Assembly: GCA_963920635.1 (NCBI GenBank)
Contig: OY987298.1
Span: 36,239,787-36,303,786, forward strand
Reading direction: 5' to 3'
Source of the DNA: Pseudeuparius sepicola
Lineage: Eukaryota; Arthropoda; Insecta; Coleoptera; Anthribidae
Length of the DNA stretch: 64,000 bases
Made by a program: the position numbers and the translations under genes. Every line of letters starts with the position of its first letter. The stretch's first letter is position 1. Shown piece after piece: positions 10,701 to 22,700 of the stretch. The notes under the pieces are model-generated. The model was not told the origin of the DNA. It ran no database searches and worked only from the letters and a program-made list of their open reading frames with translations.

Positions 10701-13700
10701 CGTTCTCCACTTTTAAAAATTGGCAAAACTTTAGCAATTTTCATTTTCTCTGGAAACTGACCATTTTGAAAAGACATTTTTATAAGTTGCAGTAAAATTG
10801 GAATTAAGGAATATTTAACATTTTTAACAATCTTGACTGAAACATTGTCATAACCAGTTGCTTTATGTGGATCCAACCTATCTATAATTTCTTCAATTTC
10901 TGCAGCTGTTATTCCATCTATATCAACAAACATGGATTTTGTAATTTGCGCTTCTTCATATTGTACCCCATGAAGAGTAGGGATTTTCTTCATCAAATTT
11001 TCTCCAACTTGGACAAAATATGAGTTAATTTCTTCACATATATCAATAGTTTCTTCTATTTTTTTCCCATTTTTCATAAGATATTCAATATTATTATTTT
11101 GTTTCTTTTCAGAGTTCTTTATTAGAAGATTTAAATTCTTCCAAATAGTTTTTTGATTACCCGAAGAAAATTGTTCTTTATAGAATTTTTGTTTGACTAA
11201 TTTGATTTGATTCTTTACCATTTTATTATAGCTAGCATATGTTTCTTGATATACATCATTTGCTGGATTCTTCTTCATCTTCCTATAATGCTTATCTCTA
11301 ATCTTGATCATATTTGCAAGGTCTTTAGTAAACCAAGGTTTGGAGTCATTTTTCCAGGTGTTATGGTGTGCTCTTCAACAATGGGCCAATCCATCTAGTG
11401 ATACTTGATCTCTTGTTCACAAACTAACCTACTTATTATGTAGTATGTTTCCGATTTTTACAATGAGATTCCTTCCAGGTTGGAAGAGCTAAAAGCGGCA
11501 ATGAGAACGAGTCTTCCAGTGGAGCAAAGGATAGAGCTTGCTAGGAAGCAGCAGGCAGCTAGGGCGGCTGCCAGGCTGGACAGGGAGCAGCAGAGGCTAA
11601 CCAAGGAGTTGGAAAGAAGCGAGAGGCAGGAAGCCGCCAGGAGAGAGAAAGAGTTGAAAACTCAACAAATGCTGGAGGTACTTTCAATTTGGCAGTGTTT
11701 GTTTACTTATTGTTTTGCTATGGTTCAGTGCTTGGTTGGTAATGCTGTAATACAAAAAAAATAATTTTGTTGATCGCTGAAGTATTATTAACTTGGCACT
11801 GAACATACTGCTTATACATGTGGCTTTTATATATATATTTTTTAAGCATTTCATTTCATAAAATTAAAAATACATTCGAGGCATATTTAGGCACTCGAAT
11901 AGTAGGAGTATTTAATTTTTGGAGTTCATAATTTTTTTGAGTTTTTCAAGTTTGTGGCTGAATAATTTTCAAATCAATTTTAGTCCGATTGTCAGTTAGT
12001 TTTTCCCGGAATTAATTTAAGGAGAAAATTTAATCTGGTACATTTATTAGGCTAATAATATTAGTTAACAACTTTTTAGGTCTAATTTTTTTTTTTAGTT
12101 CTAAATGCGGAAAAACTTCTTTTTTTTAACTTTAGCACCATAAATGTTTTCAACATGGCAGTGAAACTGGGTGGGGATATGCCAAGCTGGGTTTTGACCT
12201 TTCTAACAAGCAGTAACAACATACCAGTTCATATAATTTTGCATAAGTCTGTCTCTACGTAGCAGCCTATAATGCGCAGACTAAAAATTCAGCCAATAAT
12301 TTGCGGTATAATTTTAAATTAAAATCATCTGAAAGTTTTGGCGGGCTGCAGATCCAATGACAGGAAAGGTCATATACGAAAGGTCATCATGGTGGAAGAC
12401 CTTCAATAGCTATTGGCTAAAATTTTAGCCTGCGGATTGCGCATTATAGGCACCTACGTATAGAGACAGACTTATGCGAAATTAGATGAGCTGATATATA
12501 TCTGTCTCAAATTGTCACAATATATAGTTTATGTATATATGGTTGACAATAAGGTTAGTTTATAGGAAGGTTAGGATATTCGACGAGTTGGAAGGGAAGG
12601 GGAGGGGGGATGAGAGAGGCAAGGGCACGAAAATGGGACTTTAAGTTGGTAGCATTTACAGGTGAATTGGGGATTTAGTAATTCCCTAAAGATTTGATGC
12701 TTCCAGTCCATAGGTGTACACAACGTTCTTTGTTTACCTCATCATGTTTGGCTATTTTTGATTATTTCCTACTTTTAATATTTGTACAGTGAATGAATGG
12801 AACTTGTTGGAGTTGGTTGGTGCATCACATTTTTGATTTTGACATTACGTTTTGACTTAGTTTTCGCCTTTCAATAACTGCGTTTTCTGTTTTGTCTCTG
12901 GCATCAACCTTTGAGAAGAAGAAGAATGATTGACACTAAAGGAATGGATCACAATCAACCGAATTGTTTATACAGCCTTTGGTCATCCAAGGTCCCCTAA
13001 GGTTCATATTGCAACTATGTTGGGGGCATGACATTACTCTACTAGAAAATTTGACTTTAATATTTAGTTTTAGTGCTTTTCACTGTCACAAAAAATTGGA
13101 GCTTTATTTTCAACATACCTACTTCATTATACACATAACAAAAAAAATAGGGTGACAAGGCCCGGCATCTGAAAGCGATGAGTGATCCAAGGGAGGTGGG
13201 CCAAAAGCACCAAATTCAAATTTCAAGATGTAAACTTGGTAAATTTGGTAAAAAAACACTGGAAGACTGTGTAGGAACAAAATCTCTTTTGATGGCTTTA
13301 ATCCACATTTCCCTTAAAATGGGGTCTTTAGGGAAGGAAAAAGTTGCAGTTGGGAATGGAACACATGATTTAAATAAGTCAGAAAATATAGACACAATCT
13401 TACCTATAAACTAAAATTGAATTTTAATCACTTTATTCTAAATCACTGCTGTTTTACCATCTTATTAATAAAACTCCACGTCCTATATTACTGAAAAACA
13501 TAGTCCAAAACACAATAAACACAACAAACATTCTTTAAAACAGGAAAATCGCCAGACAAGCAAACATAAACAACTACAAAAAGCTACCACGCTGTGATGA
13601 CTTAGTGACATTTCGCGCTGCCAGCTGGCATTATGGCATTATGAGGGTGCTGCATTAATAGAGTGCTGATAGTAATAAAGGAAATGTTATCAATTGAAAA

Positions 13701-16700
13701 AATGCACTCCAACTAGGACTCTTGCTGTGGCCATAGGCACTTAACCAACTAAGCTAACGTAGATGCGGGTTCCATCGGCTAGGTGTTATTTATTCATTGA
13801 TATTATAGTTAGTAGCGGTGAGATGTAGGAGACGTCGGCGTCTACAACTACTAGATCCCATTCATAATTGTTGGTTATGTGAACTTCCTCTTTGTTCATC
13901 AACCCACAATATTCCACATTTAGCAACTTAATACAAGTATCGAACGTGGAAATTCTAATCTACAATGTCAAGCCAAGAATATTAACAAAGAAAGATTTTT
14001 TTAATACCTGTACTTATTATAAATAATAAAGGATGTTTTAGTGGCATATCAGGTAAATTATCTTTGGAAGGGAATAAGCCTCAGTGAAATAAATTGTCCT
14101 TATTTTATTGGTTGCTTTAACAACTATTATTTCTAAAAATATTGTTGTCTATGCCCCTCATGGGCTTTATATAATATACTAACCACCTATTGCACCTGTT
14201 GCACACTATTATATGGAGAGTTTTTATTTTGTATTGTAGGTACTCATACAGGGTTGCTACTGCACTGGAAAACCGGGAAATGTCAGGGAATTTCAAAGTG
14301 ATCAAAATTGTCATGGAATTGTCAGAGAATTTTGTGAAAATTCCTAAATGTCAGGGAAAATACTTGCCATTTCTGGAAATGTTTCTCGGTTTCCGGCCTG
14401 CAAAACGCTATAGAAAATATTTAATCCGGTCTTCTATTTGTATAGTAGGCCAAGTGTTCCAAGACCACGCGCCTGCGCCTGCGTCTGCTTATCAGAGGGC
14501 AGACGCTCAAAGACCACGTGCGCACCGGTAGATTGCGGATGCAGATTATATTTCTGCAGAAATATAGACTTATGTCAGAGAATATAAAACAACCAGCAGT
14601 ATAACTTACTCTTGAGAAATCACCCCCAAATTCAATGACCTTGAGCCATATTGGGGGAATAGAAGTCAGAGGTGTAGTCTGGAAAATCAGTTCAGAAATA
14701 CAGAGTAGTATTCGTAAAGTATAAAGTGAGTGGTAAGCACAAGCAGCTTTGACTCGTTCCTGGGATTATTTATTTAAAGATACTAGCACAAAGCACAATT
14801 TACAAAAAAAAAAAACACTCCACGGCACTGTAATATCTCTCATACAACCAAAAAAGAACTGCCCAATCGCCCCGACACTGCATCCATTTGACAGAATCTA
14901 TTCCCAAATGGTGGCTGCGCGAACAGGTGTGCTAAGAAAGAATTTTTATTTTTTATTTTGTTTTTGTTACAAGTACTTATAATATAAGTAATATATTATG
15001 ATCTTTGTTTTTTTTTCCAAAAAATATTGGCCATTCATTACCTACCTTACAAAAATCACTTAAAATTGTCTGGAAAAAAACTGTAAAATGTCATGGAATA
15101 CCTGGAAATGTCAGGGAATTTTATCGATCAACCAAAGTAGCAACCCTGATATATTCTGGTTGATTACAATGCCATAAGATAGGATTGGGCGCAAATATGT
15201 GATGGGATACACCAATGCAATGTGGTTGGGCTGTTCAAAAATTTCTGCACTTGTGATTGGCTTGATAGATTCCATCCCATATTTTGCTGACTCACTTTTG
15301 GTCTGAGGTTTTACCTCATGAAATCGATTCAAATCAAATTGTTTAAATATTAACACAACAAAACACAGGATGTCAAAATGTGCCGACTTTAATTTCTCCC
15401 TAAATTATTTCCATAGGTATACAATTTTTTAAAACTGACAATGGTGCTATGTATTTATCAGGTGTTCTTATGTTAGGGTCGAAAGAGGCTAGCGTTCACT
15501 GTAGAGCAGAAAATTAAAATAATAAACGAAATCCGAGATGGCAAGTTGAAATCGGATGTAGCTAGAATGTTTGGCTTGGCTAGTTCAACGGTAGCCACCA
15601 TTTGGAAGAACAGGGAATCTATATTAACTACCTATAATTCTAAAAACTGTACAAACGATGAAGGTGGTAGTAATTTAAATATTCCAGAAGTTTTGATGGT
15701 AGGTTTACAATTGAAATATCGAATTGGTGACAGGTAAAACTAACATTGAAAGCTTCAGCCTTACATTATTCCAGAAAAGTGACTTTTTCTTCATTTAGTA
15801 GATTGAAAATGCATTTAAATACTATGATAGTTTAACTTCATGTTTTTGCCATAACATCATACAGAATTTGAGTAGTGTAGAAGTTGATGAAAAACGTGCT
15901 TGCTTCATCATTTTCATGTCAAATTTGAACTACTGTGCCTTCAACGTTTGATTGACTTGCCGTCATATGCATGATCATTGTTATTTGGACAATTACAAGC
16001 TTTTATGCATTTCTAATTTGGCTGATCATATTAGGTACATTCTTTTTATTAATATTCTAAGAGACTTTACTTCACCTCAATTGAAGATAGTTCCTTTTTT
16101 ACCAGCTCCTTTTGGGGAGAGCACAGAACTAAGAATAACTGATCTGATCTGCAACTTGAGGTACAATGTAGGGTTCTCAGTTTACGGGTAAAAGGAACTC
16201 GCCTATTATTGTCATAAGAGATGCGACAAAATGTTTTTTATTGTTACGACATTATTTAATTTTGCATGGCAGGCTAAAAGAAAGCGGCAGGAAGAAATGG
16301 AGAAACAAAAACACGAAGAACAGCAAAGAAAACAACAGGTATGTCAGGTTGTATCATCTTTTGTTCTAACTTCTCTGAATAAAATCTTTCTTATCTCTTG
16401 TTTTAAAATAAAATTTTAAAGACTTTTAATTTGATTTTTCCAATTTGCTTCTCTTTTCAGGAGAGAGAATTAAAAAGACAGCACGCTGCCCTTTTAAAGG
16501 AACAGGTAATTTTTTTTTATAATCGCACTGCTTTGCTTTGCGTTAACTTCATTAATGTTTTGTTTTATACATATTTCATTTAATTATTAGTTATGCACTT
16601 CACGTTTTTTTTATATTTAAAATATACACCCGGAGCAATTCAATAATAAAAAGTACATAATAATGTAAAATGCAATTTAAATACTTTTGCCAGTATGCTG

Positions 16701-19700
16701 TGAGTATTTTATTTCCATTTGATAACATTTATTTGAACTAGATAAACTTTATCATTAGAAAAAATAAAAGCCCGAATTCTAAATATGAACTCTTCATAAC
16801 ATCCAGGTGGGCAGGTTTTGAATATTATTGCCTTCTATCACTTTAAAGAAAATACTTTTCTCTTTTATTTTTTTTTACTAAAGTTTTTCCAGAAGGTTCA
16901 GTTCACAACGTGGATATTTCATTTTAAATAATTTCGAACAGGCAATGTGTTTTGCCTTACCAACCTGGCCTTTAATTTTTTAGATTGTTTCTTGCATTTA
17001 TTTGAATGGATTTCATTTGTTTAGAAATAGAACTTTCTCAGTGGAAATTTTGAAACAACTGCATTTAATTTCCTAGTTTGTTTTGTTATTGATGGCCTAA
17101 GCATATTTATCTGTGCTGTCAGCTGCTTGTCAATGTTGTCATGCATTTTTTTTCTTCATAGATATACATTCAGGAGATGAGTAAACAACGAGAAATGCTC
17201 TACACTGTTGAGCTGGTATGAACATTGAGCAGTACTCGACTGGCTGTTTTTTTATCACTCTTATTTCTTTTTCATTTCGATTGTGCACATTAATTTTTCG
17301 TTAACTGTCATGCTTAATGTAGAAAACGTGTCTTACAAATTAATACGGTTACTGGCTGATTAACAAAGTTTCAGTTAACGAGTTGTTTCATTTTATTTGG
17401 GTGTTGGCAAACTTTTTATTTCCATGTACTGTATTTACTAGTTAATGAAGTCAGGAAAGTAGCATAAGCACTGCATTAAAAGTTAATATCCATAATTACG
17501 CATATTACTTCTACAGAGTAAAAGGATAATGATCAAAAGCATTTTCCAATAACTGAACATTGTTGCTTAATGTGGCTTGAAAAAGTGTGTGGCCTGGTTC
17601 ATGCAGCTTCTTTATCTTTTAATTTTTCTTTATCTTTAAGAAATATTAAATGTCATTGGTCAGTTCAAATCAAGGGACAAATGCCATAGGTTATTTCTTA
17701 AAGATAAAGTAAAATTAAAAGATAAAGAAGCTGCATGAACCAGGCTTGTGTTTTTGAGAAAAAAAATCGCTGTTCCAAAATTATCATTCTTCTGATGTTT
17801 CGATTGCTTTGATCTTCGACTTTCTAAATTGGCTAAAATTCTGCATATACAAACATACAACTTTCGGGTTTGTATTTTGTTAATGAAATTATTACAGAAC
17901 AAAACTTTGAAATATCAACCTGACTTATTAGTATGTCATAATTATTATGACATAGGACAAAAGTGCCTTTGGCTTACAAAACCATCTTTTTGGCACCTCA
18001 AGTTTATACAAATATGTACATTGAAATGTGCTTTACACACATTTTTATTTTTATAATATTAACAGTGATAGTTAAGATGGTTTTGAAAATCGCTTCTATA
18101 TAATGATAAGTTAGCTAAATCTGCATATATCTTTAATCCGATGTTAGTTGATGAGACAAACTCTCACAAATATGCATATGCATTATTTAACTTCGTTAGA
18201 GTTTAACCTGTGCGATTTGCATAGCATCTACCTCCAGTATACTTTTGAGAGAAAGAGCTAAGGGCTAAGAGAGCTCGGCAGTGAATTTGTGACAATTAAC
18301 TGCAACAAAATAACAAGTAAATTTATCAAAAATGTAAGAGAAATGGTAATGTAGTGACTAATGCCAGGTTAACACGGCCCTCGAAAAATAAACTTGACCG
18401 CCATGCCGCCATTGGGCCCTAGTCCCTACACCAATTGATAGCCATCTGGCAGAGGGCGCTGGTGTCCGCCTGGATAGCCGCCACATTGGGCCTATTCTAG
18501 GGGATTTAGTGTGCATTCTAGGGGAGAAGCGAAATTTATGGTGGCGACAGAAAATGACATTTGACCATGGCCAACCACAGCCCTCGTGCATTTGACATGA
18601 TACAAATTTAAAATATCACTCTAAAATTCCGTATTGTAATTGGCTACCCATATAGCATTTAATATTTTTTGAATATGCAAAATAAGTTCCTAATGTGCAA
18701 AAAATATTCCCCATATTTATAAAACATTGTTACAATATTTTACGAAATATGTTCAGTAACTGCATATACCCAAGATATTTGTTAATCGCAGATACAAATA
18801 TAATATGTTAGATGAATGTACAAAAGAAGTATATGTTTGTTTTGAATAAGAAGGGATATTTCCACAATATCTTGTGCAACATACTCCCTAACTTAGTGGT
18901 TCTATAAATATTTACAAATTGAACATTTAACTTAAGTACATTACAGGCACGTTCACCTTAGGAACGTCCAATTTGGAATATTGCTGGAACATGCTAAATA
19001 GTATATTCATACAGCAAATATCTTATGAATGTTCACAAACGGTACTTATTCCTAGTCTTGTGACGTCACAGAGATTCTAGCTTACACTATTTTTAGATAA
19101 CATTTCCAAGTACCTCGATGGCTCAGTTGGTTAGAGCGTCAACTTGTAAATCGGTGGTCGTAGATTCGAACCCAGAAACTGGTGTTGGCGGATTTTTTTT
19201 TATTTTATAATGTACACGTGAATATTAAATGGATATACATAGAACATACACTGAATATTTGTGGAACGTACATTCAATATATTTGTGAATGTTTATAATA
19301 CGTGAAATAGTACCTTCAAAAGGCGAATACCTGAATGTTCAGATAATGTTTCTACAGTTTTTATGAATATTCCTACAATATGCATGTTCTCTGAAAAAAT
19401 ATTATCAGAATATTCCGCCAATGTGATTTTGCTGTATGGGTACCTAACAGTCAATGACGTGTGGCCGACCTTTCGGTGGGACATATATATGTATATAGGT
19501 GGGACAAATGATTGTATTGGAAAAGCAGTCCAGTTTATTTTACGAAGGCCGTGCAGGTTAATTATAAGAAGTTACAAATGCCACCTATTTTCTAGAATTT
19601 ATTTTATTTGTCTAATTGTGCATTTGTGCAATATTTGTGTATGGTACACTCTTATAATCCATAAAACTTTCCTGATTTTTGTTTGCTTAAATTTGCTGGT

Positions 19701-22700
19701 CGTTTGCCACTAACAACTTTTAACCACATATTAATAACATAAACATTCTTATGATAAGCATGTTTTTAATTTTCATACCTCAGGTAGTTAATGATAAATA
19801 ATTTAATAGGAGAGAGAAAGAAGACGTCAACACATGGCTTTAGTTAAAGCAATGGAGAGTCGTAGAAAGCTAGAGGAGCGTGAGCGCAAAAAACAACAAC
19901 TCCTCGCTGAAAAACAAGCCAACAAAGAAAAGAAAATGGAACAAAGAAAGGTGGAAATGGAAATATTGTCAGAAATAAGGAAGCCATGCGAAGATCTTGA
20001 ACTGGAAGACCAAAAACCTTTGCCAGAATATGAACGGATACCTGGTCTCAAACTTTCTGGCAAAGCCTTTGGTGATATATTGATGACGTTTGAATTTTTG
20101 CACACTTTTGGTGAAACTTTAGGATTTGATATGGAGTCTCTCCCAACTTTAGACTCGCTGCAGCAGGCCATGATGCCCAACGAACACACTTTGGATGCAG
20201 AAGAAGAACTATTTTCTGTGATGACTCATTTACTAGTCTGTGCCATTGAAGACCCTGGTATACCCAATCCTGCTAGATATACAACGATACTGGGCCAGAG
20301 TTTAAGGCAAGCTGACATTACGCATGCCAATCTTTCAGAAATACTCAGAATATACCTGTATGCTAATGCGACGGGGGAAGTCAAAGCTTTAACTGGTGTG
20401 CATTTCGAGAGAGACAGAGAAAAGAGAATTGCTGATCATCATCAGAATGATCTGGAGATGCTTCAAACACAATCTGGGAAGAATTCTCAGTACTATGAAC
20501 TATTGCACGAGAATCAGACATACAAGATGTCTGATATGTTGAAGGACAAGCCATTCATGGCTCTAAACCCTACAGATAAAGCAGCTATTCTCGCCTTCAT
20601 TTGCAATGAACTTCTGCAAAATAAGGCTGTTATAAGGCAGATAGAAAGTTCGCTTGAAAGTGTGGCGCACCAGAAGAAAGAAAAATGGCTACTCGACAAC
20701 AAAATTCGAAAGTAAGTTATCGTTCAGGATGCTATTTCGGATCTTTTTGAGTTTTACATAAGAACATAAAATTGTCATAATTATACATAGTGTATAGAAG
20801 ACAAGATCCCAGAAATAAAAGAGAGAAAATTAACATTTATCAATGATGACATTATACAGTGTGTGGCACTTAAGACGCAGACACCCCTGTATTTTTTTTA
20901 AACATAAATTTCTGATTTTGTTTCGAGCCAGGGATATCGAAAAATGTTATAGGAAAAGTTGTTCAAAACCGAATGTTTACCCTGAATACCAAATTTCAAC
21001 TACAGATTCGCATTTTATTTGTTTTTGTTTTGGTTTCTAATAATGAGGTTATTTTCGTGTTCTTTTGTTTTCTTTTAATCTTATTACCATTAAAGATGAC
21101 CTCTGTTATTTTCAATGGTTTCCATGGCTACCTATCTAAAATTGGAAACTTTGGTAAAAAAATTGGGACTTAAAATTGGGAAACAAACAAAAAATCAAAA
21201 CGCGAATCTGTTATTAAAATTTGGTATTTAGGGCAAAAATTCGGTTCTGAACAAATTTTCCTAATAATTTCTTTCGATATCTATAATGCGAAACAAAATT
21301 TGAATATTGGTCCTACTCGAGAGGTCATAGCAGGCCGGGGATGCACCTGACAGTTAAGTTGAATACACCTAAAAATAGAGCTCATCGAGTTCTATCACTG
21401 TGCTAATTTAAGTCTTAAGTGACACATACTTTATATACAGTGTCCTCCAAAAAGTTCGCACCATAGGGGGGAAATTTTTAATTATTGTTTTATTTTGAAA
21501 TTTAATTTTACGGTTACCTTTTGCTTTAAAAAAGATGAAAAATGACCCACTCAAACGTGGTCATGTTACTTTCGTTATCTGTCAAAAATGACATTTAAAA
21601 AATATATCGCCAAAAATGGGTTTAGTTGTTAAAATATCAAAAAGTTCTACTTGAAAAAGTTTTTTGTTTTTCAATTTTACGTAAGTCTACCAAATTTGAA
21701 CGCTCTACTAAAATATTTAATTTTTTGCCAATTTTTAATACCTATTTATGAAATTTCTGAAAATTTTAAAAACTCGAAACTTCGTAAAAACTATTTTATA
21801 TCACTAGCTTTATCATTTTATTAATTTTTTATTACTAATTGCCGATAAGGATAGGTATTTTTCAAAAGAAAATGATATTTATGCTTTAAAATTCTGTTAT
21901 GTTTGTTGCAAATAGTTGATGTACGGTCTAGCATTTGGGGTATAAATTTAGTTACATTACGTTTCCCAGTTCTAAATTGATGCCAAACTAATAAAAAATT
22001 AAAATATCATCAAACTATTTTACGTATCTAAACAAAATTCTTGACTTTTGTGGAACAAATAATTATTACCTTAATCGATATTGATGAGTAGGCCATGGAG
22101 AGAATAGAAGCAGTTGTTTTTATTTGACTGTTATCAAACTGTCAAATAAAAACAATTGCTTGTATTCTCTCCATGGCCTACTCATCAATATTGATTAATG
22201 TGAAATTAAACTTAAAGGTAATAATAATTATTTGTTCCATAAAAGTTAAGAATTTTGCTTAGATACGTAAAATAGTGTGATGATATTTTATTTTTTATTA
22301 GTTTGGCATAAATTTAGAACTGGGAAACGTAATGTAACTAAATTTATACCCCAAATGCTAGACGGTACATCAACTTTGCAACAAACGAAACAGAATCTTA
22401 ATGCGTAAATATCATTTTCTTTTGAAAATACCTATTCTTATCGGTAAATTAGTAATCAAAAATTAATAGAATGATAAAGCTAGTGTTATAAAATAGTTTT
22501 TACGAAGTTTCGAGTTTTTAAAATTTTCAGAAATTTCATAAATATTAAAAATTGGCAAAAAACTAAATATTTTAGTGGAGCGTTCAAATTTGCCACACTT
22601 ACGTAAAATTGAAAAACAAACAACTTTTGATATTTTAACAACTAAACCCATTTTTGGCGATATGTTTTTTTAAATGTCATTTTTGACAGATAACGAAAGT

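Larger units (their letters stand above)
8745..11400 (-). mobile_element. 5'-truncated LINE (Jockey/CR1-like), interrupted twice
   Basis: A minus-strand reverse transcriptase spans this region in pieces: N-terminal part 11311-10463, central motifs 10375-10230 and C-terminal part 9620-8745. Motifs in order are YRPISILPVFSKILE, QFGFRRSRDTE, CGVPQGSTLGPIMFLIY, LFADDTTIVYF and FLGLHLDSNFSWKTHI. No endonuclease domain is present, so the copy is 5' truncated near 11400. It is split by a 602-bp TIR element (9623-10224) and by a 27-bp hAT-like insertion (10339-10365), so it is dead. Confidence 0.85.
11678..16272. other. tou intron, mostly mobile DNA
   Basis: Holds the foldback 12230-12489, a MITE copy at 12551, an unrecognised 78-codon + frame at 13178-13414, a repeat at 13415, a SINE head, the hAT-like 14249-15148 element and the CENP-B frame. 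Nothing recognised in 15734-16272. Confidence 0.6.

Noticed and set aside
13178..13414. 78-codon + frame as a gene
   Set aside because: Low-complexity composition, no motif, no splice or promoter context; it borders repeat sequence.
14249..15148. Firm hAT assignment by 8-bp target duplication
   Set aside because: The flanking octamers TACTCATA and ATATATTC do not match, so the class rests on end sequence only.
19111..19195. A functional tRNA gene
   Set aside because: A- and B-boxes are good, but acceptor, anticodon and T stems do not pair. Kept only as a SINE/tRNA-like segment.
19827..20189. 120-codon minus frame opposite the DDT exon
   Set aside because: Shadow of the tou coding exon; Ser/Arg-rich artefact of the Glu/Lys-rich sense strand.
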